Assembly (NCBI RefSeq): GCF_000420665.1
Contig: NZ_ATVJ01000001.1
Coordinates: 434,001-498,000 of the forward strand
DNA: 64,000 nt
Direction of reading: 5' to 3'
DNA from: Ponticaulis koreensis DSM 19734
Lineage (GTDB): Bacteria; Pseudomonadota; Alphaproteobacteria; Caulobacterales; Hyphomonadaceae
Positions 16,905 to 24,940 of the stretch are shown piece after piece. The notes beneath the pieces are model-generated. The model had not been told where the DNA came from, did no database searches, and saw nothing but the letters and a program-made list of their open reading frames with translations. Within the stretch, counting starts at the first letter, position 1. Every line of letters starts with the position of its first letter. The position numbers and the translations under genes were made by a program.

Positions 16905-17402
16905 ATGATGAACAAAAAACCTGATCTTGAACGTGAAATCCTGGAGGCTGTGCCGCATGTCCGGCGCTTTGCCTTCTCGCTCACACGAGATGCGACGGAC
17001 GCTGACGATCTCGTCCAGTCCGCAATCGAGCGCGTACTTGCACGCGGCGTTCCCGATGATGCCGATCTGAAGAAATGGATGTTCCGCGTCTGCCGCAATC
17101 TCTGGATTGACGGACTGCGCGCGAAAAAAGTTCGTCAGGATGCGGTGCCGGAACTTTCAGGGGCACAACCCGAAACCGTATCCAGCGAACAGGTCGCCAG
17201 CGCGTCCATTATGTTTGCGCGCACGAAAGATGCGATTGCAGCTCTGCCGGATACGTATCGCGAAGTCCTGACCATAATCGCCATTGGCGGCGCGAGCTAT
17301 AAAGACGCGGCTGCTCAACTGAACATTCCTATCGGCACGGTGATGAGCCGCCTTGGGCGCGCCCGTGCCATGATCGCAGACAAGGTGGGATATCATGACT
17401 GA
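16905..17402 (+). CDS. ECF-family RNA polymerase sigma factor
   Basis: A 165-residue two-domain sigma factor. Region 2 covers ~15-75 (VRRFAFSLTRDATDADDLVQSAIERVLARG, then LKKWMFRVCRNLWIDGLRAKKV). Region 4 covers ~105-160 (AIAALPDTYREVLTIIAIGGASYKDAAAQL, then IPIGTVMSRLGRARAMI). It directs core polymerase to envelope-stress-type promoters. The start ATGATG has no ribosome site and lies 8 nt after the presumed -10, so leaderless translation is likely. It overlaps its anti-sigma gene by 8 nt. It is divergent from an exported S8 protease. Confidence 0.9.
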   Translation: MMNKKPDLEREILEAVPHVRRFAFSLTRDATDADDLVQSAIERVLARGVPDDADLKKWMFRVCRNLWIDGLRAKKVRQDAVPELSGAQPETVSSEQVASASIMFARTKDAIAALPDTYREVLTIIAIGGASYKDAAAQLNIPIGTVMSRLGRARAMIADKVGYHD

Positions 17403-18189
17403 TCTGCCAAAAGACCTCGACGCACGTCTCAGCGCGTTTCTGGATGACGAGCTCGGCGAGCTGGCCCGTGCTGAAATCGAAGCGCTGATCGTCAGCGACG
17501 AACGCGTTGCCGAACGCGTTGAAGCCCTCGCACTCGCTGACTCAGACTACATCGAAACTGTCGGCGAGATTGATAGCGCGCCGATGAGCGACAGCCTCAG
17601 TCACACAGTTCGAAAACTTGAAGCCTCAGACAAGGGACAGGTTATCCTGTTTCCGGGCTGGCGCCGCGGCATGCAGTTTGTGGAGCGTCACAGTGCGCTC
17701 GCCGCCTGCGCAGTGATAGGTATTGCGGTTGCATCCTTCATTCCGCAACTGATGGGCAGCGGTTCGAACGCACTGCCCGACCTTTCCGCTGGCACTGTAA
17801 TCACGGCAAACTCCGAGCTTGGCAGCTCAATCGCGTCAGCACGCGGCGGAGAGGTGTTCACCGTGTCGGGCACAGAGTTCCAGCCGCGCTTCAGCTATCT
17901 TGCGGATAATGAGGCCTGCCGATTGATGGATGCGACCAGCGCATCCGAAACCACGCGGTTTGTTGCCTGCATGACGCCTGATGGCTGGGAGCTGCGCATA
18001 GCCGAAGCAACGCCGGTGAGCGACCAGCCTACAGGTGGCCCATTCACGACGGCAAGCGGCCCGGCAGGCGACGCGATTGAAGCTTTTCTGGATGAGACCA
18101 TGACGGGCGCCCCTCTGGGCACCAATGAAGAAACCGCCCTGATGGAACAAGGCTGGGTAACGCGCGAGGAGATGACTGATGTCGAATAA
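17395..18189 (+). CDS. Membrane-bound anti-sigma factor
   Basis: A 264-residue protein with an N-terminal cytoplasmic anti-sigma helix bundle (DLDARLSAFLDDELGELARAEIEALI, residues 5-30). A single transmembrane helix lies at ~100-120 (SALAACAVIGIAVASFIPQL), followed by a ~140-residue periplasmic domain with two cysteines. No zinc-binding HxxxCxxC is present, so it is a zinc-less type. It overlaps the sigma gene by 8 nt and the lipoprotein gene by 11 nt, so all three are translationally coupled. The periplasmic domain is the likely sensor. Confidence 0.85.
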   Translation: MTDLPKDLDARLSAFLDDELGELARAEIEALIVSDERVAERVEALALADSDYIETVGEIDSAPMSDSLSHTVRKLEASDKGQVILFPGWRRGMQFVERHSALAACAVIGIAVASFIPQLMGSGSNALPDLSAGTVITANSELGSSIASARGGEVFTVSGTEFQPRFSYLADNEACRLMDATSASETTRFVACMTPDGWELRIAEATPVSDQPTGGPFTTASGPAGDAIEAFLDETMTGAPLGTNEETALMEQGWVTREEMTDVE

Positions 18190-18694
18190 ACTTACCGCCA
18201 TTCTGCTAGCCGCAGGTATTGCCCTCTCAGCCTGCGCAAGCGCGCCGGACTATACTCAGGCCCGGAACGACCGATCCTCCGGTTATTCTGAAACCCAGCT
18301 GGAAGCAGACCGGTATCTGGTGCGTTATCGCGTGCGCAATGACGAACTGGAAGAAGCCCGCACGCTCGCGCTACGCCGCGCAGCTGAGCTCACGCTTCTC
18401 AACGGCTTTCAGACATTCGAAATCGTCTCTCAGATCGGAACGCGCGACCGCGAGAGCGACACCTATCACAGCGCCTACCCGGCTGCGCCTGTGGTCGCGC
18501 AACGCTGCGGACTTTTGAGCTGTCAGAGCACGGTTATTCATCAGGCCGGAGTTGGAGGCACGACACGCTTTGAACGCGAGGAAAGCCTGGTCGAACTCGA
18601 CATCGTCATGTCTGACAAAGACGCTCGCGTGAGCCCGTCGCTCTATGATGCGTCGGAAGTGTATTCCTCGCTTTCAGAAGACGACAGCCAATAA
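18179..18694 (+). CDS. CC0125/CC1285-type lipoprotein
   Basis: A lipoprotein signal ends ALSAC (Cys19). The mature domain has SGYSETQLEADRYLVRYRVRNDELEEARTLALRRAAELTL, the recognisable core of the alphaproteobacterial CC0125/CC1285 family, in which a conserved beta-alpha fold follows the lipid anchor. It has two cysteines (RCGLLSCQS). The start has GAGGAG seven nt upstream and lies inside the anti-sigma gene. Encoded in the sigma operon, it may report on or respond to the envelope stress that the system senses; this is inference. Confidence 0.78.
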   Translation: MSNKLTAILLAAGIALSACASAPDYTQARNDRSSGYSETQLEADRYLVRYRVRNDELEEARTLALRRAAELTLLNGFQTFEIVSQIGTRDRESDTYHSAYPAAPVVAQRCGLLSCQSTVIHQAGVGGTTRFEREESLVELDIVMSDKDARVSPSLYDASEVYSSLSEDDSQ

Positions 18695-18699
18695 CAAAA

Positions 18700-18724
18700 A
18701 ACCCCGGCCCAAAGGACCGGGGTT
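18700..18724. terminator. Bidirectional terminator between lipoprotein and chemoreceptor genes
   Basis: ACCCCGG/CCGGGGT stem with flanking A and T runs. The T-run is longer on the minus strand (TTTTTTGTTATT), where it ends the chemoreceptor transcript; it also closes the sigma operon on the plus strand. Confidence 0.8.
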
Positions 18725-18752
18725 TGAACTGAGGGGTTCGGGTCTTCGCGAA

Positions 18753-20789
18753 TTACGCCGCGCGGACCTTTGTAAGGAAGTTAGTGATTGCAGACTGCAT
18801 TTTGCCAGCTTCCTGTGTGATGCCGTGAGAGGCACCTTCAACCTGAGTTGCACACTCGCCAGTTTCAGCCGTTGTCGCGGAGAGCGACTGGACATGCTCT
18901 GATACGTCGCGTGCACCACCAGCAGCTTCCTGAGCAGAGCGGGAGATTTCCGCAATCGCTGCACGCTGCTGTTCCATCGCCGCCGCAATCGTGGAGGAGA
19001 TGTTGTCGATGTTAGAGATCAGCTTGGAGATGTTCTCCATGACGCCAACCGCCATACCGGACGCATTCTGGATAGAAGAGATCTGCTGAGCGATCTGTTC
19101 TGTCGCACGAGATGTCTGGCTTGAAAGCGCCTTCACTTCGCTCGCAACAACCGCAAAGCCTTTACCAGCTTCACCAGCACGTGCCGCTTCGATCGTTGCG
19201 TTGAGGGCGAGAAGGTTTGTCTGGCCCGCAATGTTGTTGATGAGTTCAACAACTGCGCCGATGTCTTCAGCAGCCTTATCGAGGCCACGAACACGCTCGG
19301 AAGATACAGTCATCTCTTCAACCGCTTCAGACGCGATTTTCGTAGATTCGTGGATCTGCTGAGTGATCTCGACGATAGACGCAGAGAGCTCTTCAGCCGC
19401 AGATGCAACCGTACCAACATTGTAAGAAGCGTTGTCAGCAGATTGGGACGCAGAACCTGTCTGTTGTGCAGCATTCTCTGCAGAAGACTTCATGACAGAC
19501 GCAGTGCTTTCGAGTTCACGTGTCGCACCGTTCATCATTTCCAGCGTACCCTGCATTGTAGAGTCGAACTGGGAAATCAGATCTTCGATTGCTTTAGCAC
19601 GTTCAGCGCGCGCTTCTTCTTCAATACGGGACGCTTCTTCGAGGCGGACGCGCTCACGGCCGTTTTCTTCAAAGACACGGAGTGTCTTAGCCATCTGGCC
19701 GATTTCGTCCTGACCGTCTGTACCAGACATATCGACATCAAACTCGCCATCAGCCAGACGGCCCATAGCAACAGTCAGCTTTGTCAGACGACGTGACAGA
19801 CCGCGTTCAACATAGAAGTACCCGATAGCACCTGCACCAGCCAGAGACGCTAGCGTGATGATCACGAGGAAAATCGTCGTCATAACACTTGTCGCCGCCG
19901 CACCGGTTGCTTTTGCATCGGCAGAGTCAGACAGTGTCGATGCAAGCGCCTGAGCTTCCGTCTGAAGCGTCACAGCTTTAGCACCGGCTTCATCAGCTAC
20001 TGTATTTGCACGCGCGGACTGTTCAATCGCAGCAATGCGAAGTTCAGGAATAGACTGATCACCCTCAACAAGAGAGTTCAAATTGCTCACCGCATTGCGC
20101 AGATCGCCAGAAACCGCATCGCCCAGAATAGCGACATTTACAGTCATCTCGTCGACCTGGTCGAACATAGACTCCTGAAGTGCAGTCACATCAGCAGCAT
20201 TATCCATCAGGCTCGCCTCTGCAAACAGCGAGTTCAGAAGGTTCGCAGACAGCGAAATACGCAGGAAGGTTTCAATATCCGCTTCGTCAGCGGTATCAAG
20301 CTGCGCCTCAACAGCGTTTACAACGCTAGCACGGTAAGCCTGTGCAGTGATCATCTGTGAGTTCAGGGAAACTTCTGTCGCGATACGGCGCTCCACAATC
20401 TGGTTCAGAGAGCCGATCGCACCTACCATCTCCGTGTAGGATGTCTCCACCGCAGCAAGGTTTACATCACCGTCCAAAGCCAGTTCGTCGAGGTCGTGGC
20501 GGATGGTGTCCATCATGCCATTCACGACGTCCTGACGCTCGAGGCGAGCATCTTCTTCACGAACAGACGCGAGATTTGTTGTTTCGGATGTCAATGCGTT
20601 CGCATTCTGAGCAAGCTCAGCCGAATGCGTCAGCATTGGAAGTGTTTGATTTGCGACCGCTTTCAGCGAATTGCTGGAAGAGTTCAGCGCAAATACGGAT
20701 ATTGCGGAAACTATCAACACGACCGCACCAGCCAGACCAAAAGCGGCCGGCAGGCGGAAGCGGATCAGTTTCGAATTAAAATTAGCCAT
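18753..20789 (-). CDS. Methyl-accepting chemotaxis protein with long helical sensor
   Basis: A 678-residue transmembrane chemoreceptor. TM1 is at ~14-36. A ~260-residue periplasmic region is predicted to be all helical (four-helix-bundle or TorS-like), and TM2 lies near 300-322. A HAMP linker ([22 protein letters not shown]) and the MCP signalling tip ([22 protein letters not shown]) follow. It relays ligand occupancy to CheA/CheW. The C-terminus ends FLTKVRAA, with the Ala-Ala tail shared by the other receptors in this window. Three stem-loops lie in its presumed leader (20823-20914). Confidence 0.9.
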   Translation of the reverse strand: MANFNSKLIRFRLPAAFGLAGAVVLIVSAISVFALNSSSNSLKAVANQTLPMLTHSAELAQNANALTSETTNLASVREEDARLERQDVVNGMMDTIRHDLDELALDGDVNLAAVETSYTEMVGAIGSLNQIVERRIATEVSLNSQMITAQAYRASVVNAVEAQLDTADEADIETFLRISLSANLLNSLFAEASLMDNAADVTALQESMFDQVDEMTVNVAILGDAVSGDLRNAVSNLNSLVEGDQSIPELRIAAIEQSARANTVADEAGAKAVTLQTEAQALASTLSDSADAKATGAAATSVMTTIFLVIITLASLAGAGAIGYFYVERGLSRRLTKLTVAMGRLADGEFDVDMSGTDGQDEIGQMAKTLRVFEENGRERVRLEEASRIEEEARAERAKAIEDLISQFDSTMQGTLEMMNGATRELESTASVMKSSAENAAQQTGSASQSADNASYNVGTVASAAEELSASIVEITQQIHESTKIASEAVEEMTVSSERVRGLDKAAEDIGAVVELINNIAGQTNLLALNATIEAARAGEAGKGFAVVASEVKALSSQTSRATEQIAQQISSIQNASGMAVGVMENISKLISNIDNISSTIAAAMEQQRAAIAEISRSAQEAAGGARDVSEHVQSLSATTAETGECATQVEGASHGITQEAGKMQSAITNFLTKVRAA

Positions 20790-20822
20790 CAGATTTGCCC
20801 CTCAGCGATTTCCTCTGGGTTC

Positions 20823-20914
20823 AGCACCCGATATACTCCCGGGTGCTCTCAGCCTGTACGGGCAGCTCACCTGCCCGTGCCGTTTAGTTATTTTCAGAGC
20901 CCCTGGCGGGGCTC
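20823..20914. other. Three consecutive stem-loops upstream of the chemoreceptor gene
   Basis: Three perfect short hairpins: AGCACCCG/CGGGTGCT (20823-20847), ACGGGCAG/CTGCCCGT (20858-20878) and GAGCCCC/GGGGCTC (20897-20914). None has a T-tail on the minus strand in the usual place. They fill the 135 bp between the TonB-domain gene and the receptor gene. Confidence 0.55.
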
Positions 20915-20924
20915 CTATACCGGC

Positions 20925-21245
20925 TTAAAGCTGGAATGCGATCGTGATCTCGCCACGACCCGGATTGCCTTCTTCGAATTCCCACTGTTCGAGAGCTTCG
21001 ATTGCGGCATTATCGAAAACGCCAGGCATAGAAGCCGACAGAACTTCGACGCCTTCGACGCGACCTGAAGCGTTGACCTGGAATGCAAGTTCAACACTAC
21101 CCTCAAGGTTACGACGCTCGGCGCCGCGCGGGTATTCTGGAGCAACTTGCTTAACCAGAACTGGTTCAGCCATTGCCGGCGCAACGCCGACACCGAAAGC
21201 GGTCATAGCAGTCGCAGCGGCCATAAAAGCATGCTTGAGCTTCAT
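20925..21245 (-). CDS. Exported stand-alone TonB C-terminal domain protein
   Basis: From the ATG at 21245 (GAGGG site upstream) the 106-residue protein is a signal peptide (cleaved after PAMA, ~27) followed only by a TonB C-terminal fold: PEYPRGAERRNLEGSVELAFQVNASGRVEGVEVLSA, then FDNAAIEALEQWEFEEG. It lacks the N-terminal membrane anchor and Pro-rich spacer of true TonB, so it cannot transduce energy alone; a soluble periplasmic binding role is more likely. An in-frame start 11 codons upstream is rejected because it lacks a ribosome site and would disrupt the signal. Confidence 0.78.
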   Translation of the reverse strand: MKLKHAFMAAATAMTAFGVGVAPAMAEPVLVKQVAPEYPRGAERRNLEGSVELAFQVNASGRVEGVEVLSASMPGVFDNAAIEALEQWEFEEGNPGRGEITIAFQL

Positions 21246-21524
21246 TTGGGTTTTCCCTCTATTTATACACACCATCAAACGAGCCCGCCCTTTTCATATT
21301 CTACGCGGACGGGTCCCGATGGAAGGGAAACTAGCAATGCTCGATGAAATCTAAGTTAATACAGTCGTGAATTTTATTCAGTTTCCGAGATTCGCAGCAG
21401 AAACCAAAAGTGCAGATACCCATGAATGCAAATCACGACTATATATTTACTTACTGTAAACCATTTTAAACGCGGACAATCTACAGATATCACAAGCAAA
21501 ACATACTTATGAATGGTAAATATT

Positions 21525-23888
21525 TTAACTTTGCTTGTCGTCGCGAGAAGTATTCAAGTCACCTATATCAGAAGACCGGATATGCAGATCGCGCTGAGGG
21601 AATGGAATTTCGACATTTTCATCACGGAACAGTTTGAATATCTCAACTCTGACTTTTGAACGCGTGATAATGCTTTTCTGTACATCTGCGATGAACACTC
21701 TTAGCTCAAAATCAAGAGAACTATCCCCGAAACCCATGAAAAGCACCTGCGGCTCAGGGACTTCCAGAACATCATCCAGCTTCGCCGGAATCGACTCCAA
21801 AAGCGCGATAATACGGTCCGGGTCTTCATTATAAGAGACACCAACTGGTATATTAACGCGGCCGAGACGGTTCTTATGCGTCCAGTTCGTCACGCTGTTT
21901 GCGATAAGCTCAGAGTTCGGAACCAGAATGGATGATCTCTCGAACGTCTCAATCTCGGTTGAGCGGACAGAGATTTTCTTGACGATCCCCTCGCCCGAGC
22001 TTGTGACGACCCAGTCGCCCACTTTGATCGGACGCTCGAACAACAGGATCAGACCGGATACGAAGTTGTTTACGATGGACTGAAGGCCAAAACCGATACC
22101 GACCGAAAGCGCACCAGCAATGATCGCCAGGCTGGACAGATCAAAGCCCAGCATGCTGACGCCCGTGATGAAGGCGATCACCAGACCGACATAGCCAATG
22201 AGTGTCTTCAGCGATGTCTGTATGCCCTGATCCACACGTAGACGGGACAGAACGCGCTTTTCTGCCGTCCGCTGCACAAAACGGGTCAGCATCACCAGAA
22301 CAACAAATACCGCAATCGCGATCAGTATCTGAATCACCGAGATACGTACCGGCCCGATGCTGAAGCCGGTCGCCATTGTGGTTAAGATCCGGCGCACGAC
22401 CTCCCATTCAAGCCCGACGAGCAGGAGCGCGATCGGTGCTATGGCAGCAATCACCAGAATATCGACGAACAGGCTGACCCAGAAATCGATCAGGTCTGCA
22501 CCTGTTTCTGAAGAGAGTTTTGAACGGAAGACCCGCCCGGTCACGACCAGAGCTACCTGCTTCAGAGCAGCACGCGCGATCAGAGCCAGCAGCAAAAGAC
22601 CACCAATCAGAACCACACGCGTCATGACAAAGTGCGCAAGCGCCTCATAACCGAACAGCGCGCCAGCCAGACTCACAACAGAGAGGAAGGTCAGCCCTGT
22701 TCGAATAACGCCCGGAATAGCGAACGCACGATTGTCCACCAGCAGAGGTGAACCTTCATCACCTTCTGCAGCGGCATCAGTCTTTTCCAACTTCCAGACA
22801 CGCGCGGTAAAGAAAACGAGACCAGCCAGCAAAATCGCAACAATGCCGCGGCGGACAAGCTCAGCATCCTCAACGCCCGCGAAGAGATTGATCTCTGCAT
22901 GCAACAAATGATCGACGCCAACGACACACACCATTGTCAGGATCAGGGTCGTGACGAGCCCCGACATGCGGCGGGAATCCATATTAAATGGCGGCAGCGG
23001 AGCACGGGACGACATAAAGATGCGTGACACAGCTTCGAGCAAGATCAGTATAGCTGGCACAATCCAGAGCTTCTGATCTGCAAACCTCAAAACATCAGAG
23101 CCAAGTGAGATCATGGCCGTCGCATGATAGAGCGCGAACAGCCCCAAAAGTGATGGCAGTGCGCGAATGAACGCCCGCACAAGGCCAACCACCGCACTCA
23201 ACGCACCGGTACGGTCATCATCGCCGAGCGGCTTGACGATTTTCTGATTCAAATATCGACGGACGGGAATAGCGAACAGTAGCGCAAGGACAAGCACCGC
23301 GCCGCTTTGTATCCATGTCAGCGTGCTGATCGGTTCGTCCGACTGCAATTCCAGAACTGGCGTACCACCCTCTGTCAGAGTGCCATACTTCTCGCCGAAG
23401 CCCGAAAAGGCATCTGACCAAATGGATGGGCTGACAAGCATCGGGCCACGTTCGACGAGACCTTTATAGAATTCGCGGCGGCGCAGATCATCGATTTCAG
23501 ACTGCAGACGATCAATCTCGTCCAGATTGCCTGTTGTACGTGTTAATGCCTCGGTCAGCGTGTCCAGCTCGCTCTGAAGCGCATTGCGGCGCGCAGAAAC
23601 GCTGGCGGATTCACCTTCAACTTCTTCGCCGATCCGCGACAGCTGGTCCTGTGTCTGATCGCGCAGCGCCACAAGTTCGGCTTCTAACGAAACAACATTC
23701 TCTCTCTGACGGGCAAGCGCGGAACGAATTTCCGCAAGGTCTGGCGAAGATGTAGTCAGTTCGACTGCGTTCTGGGAAATAACGCGGGTTTGCTGTGCAG
23801 CACGCGTATCAAGCTCTCGGACTTGCGCCATAGATGGCTCAACGAGCAGAAAAACCAACATAAAGAAGGCGATAACAGAACGTGTCAT
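21525..23888 (-). CDS. Large MscS-family mechanosensitive channel with periplasmic coiled-coil region
   Basis: From ATG 23888 the 787-residue protein has a signal peptide (ending EPSMAQ). A periplasmic coiled-coil section of ~150 residues follows (LARQRENVVSLEAELVALRDQ and later ALQSELDTLTEALT), then roughly ten hydrophobic segments. The MscS core (LSVGIGFGLQSIVNNFVSGLILLFERPIKVGDWV), its beta domain (VKKISVRSTEIETFERSSILVPNSELI) and a C-terminal domain complete it. This is the layout of MscK/DUF3772-type channels that open under hypo-osmotic stress. A GTG start 18 codons upstream is possible. It is followed by a 279-bp AT-rich gap without genes. Confidence 0.88.
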   Translation of the reverse strand: MTRSVIAFFMLVFLLVEPSMAQVRELDTRAAQQTRVISQNAVELTTSSPDLAEIRSALARQRENVVSLEAELVALRDQTQDQLSRIGEEVEGESASVSARRNALQSELDTLTEALTRTTGNLDEIDRLQSEIDDLRRREFYKGLVERGPMLVSPSIWSDAFSGFGEKYGTLTEGGTPVLELQSDEPISTLTWIQSGAVLVLALLFAIPVRRYLNQKIVKPLGDDDRTGALSAVVGLVRAFIRALPSLLGLFALYHATAMISLGSDVLRFADQKLWIVPAILILLEAVSRIFMSSRAPLPPFNMDSRRMSGLVTTLILTMVCVVGVDHLLHAEINLFAGVEDAELVRRGIVAILLAGLVFFTARVWKLEKTDAAAEGDEGSPLLVDNRAFAIPGVIRTGLTFLSVVSLAGALFGYEALAHFVMTRVVLIGGLLLLALIARAALKQVALVVTGRVFRSKLSSETGADLIDFWVSLFVDILVIAAIAPIALLLVGLEWEVVRRILTTMATGFSIGPVRISVIQILIAIAVFVVLVMLTRFVQRTAEKRVLSRLRVDQGIQTSLKTLIGYVGLVIAFITGVSMLGFDLSSLAIIAGALSVGIGFGLQSIVNNFVSGLILLFERPIKVGDWVVTSSGEGIVKKISVRSTEIETFERSSILVPNSELIANSVTNWTHKNRLGRVNIPVGVSYNEDPDRIIALLESIPAKLDDVLEVPEPQVLFMGFGDSSLDFELRVFIADVQKSIITRSKVRVEIFKLFRDENVEIPFPQRDLHIRSSDIGDLNTSRDDKQS

Positions 23889-24019
23889 AAGACCAGCGTC
23901 ACTCCAGACTAAAACTTTCGTGCAGGGAATAGAAACTATCACACCCTGACAAGCGCTATATCAGAGGCTGCTATCGAATATAAAGCCATACCCCCTTCAC
24001 GGAATGCATTTGCCATCTT

Positions 24020-24192
24020 ATTTCTGTAGCCGGCGGCTGCGGCGTTCGAGCAGGGCTTTTATTCCAGCGACCTTACATTCTCATCAGGGAACTGGCAGAA
24101 CTGTCTGGATCGTGGTCCAGGTAACCGGTGCCCACCTAGCGTTGCTGGGTCGATGGGAATAAACATACCTGAACGGCGCACGCGGTCGCTTT
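24020..24192 (+). ncRNA. ssrS: 6S RNA (ssrS), approximate ends
   Basis: 6S RNA mimics an open promoter and sequesters housekeeping RNA polymerase in stationary phase. The region lies immediately upstream of fau, its standard neighbour. It folds as a long interrupted rod: 24043-24047 pairs with 24171-24175, 24059-24065 with 24156-24162, and 24068-24072 with 24148-24152, with an apical hairpin CTGGA...TCCAG. The GCCCACCTAGCGTTGCTGGG stretch near 24130 resembles alphaproteobacterial 6S sequences as I remember them. The exact 5' and 3' ends are not defined by sequence alone. Confidence 0.72.
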
Positions 24193-24215
24193 ATTGATTA
24201 CAGGAGCTGACTGAT

Positions 24216-24800
24216 ATGACGCCTGACAAAAATGCGCTCCGGCAGTCGGCCAAAGAGCTTCGCCAGCATCTCTACGAAACCGAAAAAGACGCCGCCGAAA
24301 CCATCGCGTCCATTTTTCCGGAGAAGCTGTATACCCGGTTTGGTCCAGTTGTGGCTGGATACATCGCTATTGGCAGTGAGCTGGACCCGTCTCCGCTCCT
24401 TGCGCGTCTGTCTGATCTTGGCGCGCAAATCTGTTTGCCGCGCGTTGAAGATGATGGATCAATGACGTTTCGTCACGTTGAAGGAACCGGCTCGTTAACA
24501 GCCGGGCCGTTTGGATTAACGCAACCATCAGCCGAAGCACCGCTTGCGGCTCCGACTTTAGTCTTAACCCCTATGCTGGCCTTTGATGCGCAGGGTAATC
24601 GCCTGGGCTATGGCAAGGGCCATTATGACCGGGCGCTGGAAAAGCTGAGACAGAATGGCCGAGTTTTCGTCTGCGGTCTCGCCTATGCAGGCCAGATTGT
24701 CCCTGTAATTCCAGCAGAATCTACGGACATTCCGCTCGATTGGATGGTCACAGAAACCGGCTCACTTCCGTTGTTCTTCGGGCGCGCTGCAGGGGCATAA
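24216..24800 (+). CDS. fau: 5-formyltetrahydrofolate cyclo-ligase
   Basis: Converts 5-formyl-THF to 5,10-methenyl-THF using ATP, clearing an inhibitory folate. The 194-residue length is standard. Motifs: LRQSAKELRQHL at the N-terminus, VVAGYIAIGSELDPSPLL (substrate loop), the C-terminal VLTPMLAFDAQGNRLGYGKGHYDRAL (ATP/Mg loop) and DIPLDWMVTETG. An AGGAG lies before the ATG. The 6S RNA gene directly upstream is the conserved ssrS-fau arrangement, in which processing of one transcript often yields both. Confidence 0.93.
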   Translation: MTPDKNALRQSAKELRQHLYETEKDAAETIASIFPEKLYTRFGPVVAGYIAIGSELDPSPLLARLSDLGAQICLPRVEDDGSMTFRHVEGTGSLTAGPFGLTQPSAEAPLAAPTLVLTPMLAFDAQGNRLGYGKGHYDRALEKLRQNGRVFVCGLAYAGQIVPVIPAESTDIPLDWMVTETGSLPLFFGRAAGA

Positions 24801-24840
24801 CCCCTGCCCCAACCGGCAATATTAAATTTGCGCGTCGATC

Positions 24841-24855
24841 TTAACTCGCCGTTTA
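24841..24855. promoter_or_regulatory. CtrA-like box upstream of chemoreceptor gene
   Basis: TTAA, 7 nt, TTTA: one mismatch from the TTAA-N7-TTAA site of the cell-cycle regulator CtrA. It lies 86 bp before the chemoreceptor start; chemotaxis genes are frequent CtrA targets in this bacterial group. Confidence 0.35.
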
Positions 24856-24940
24856 CCAAAAATTTCACGAACGCGTTTCAACAATAAAAAAGCTATTCGG
24901 CATAAAAACTCGCTGTGGGAGTTATAGCGGGTGAATTTTT

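Noticed and set aside
24155-24180. GGGAATAA inside 6S RNA as an ECF promoter for fau.
   Set aside because: The position 16 nt downstream reads CGCA and the bases are part of a 6S helix.
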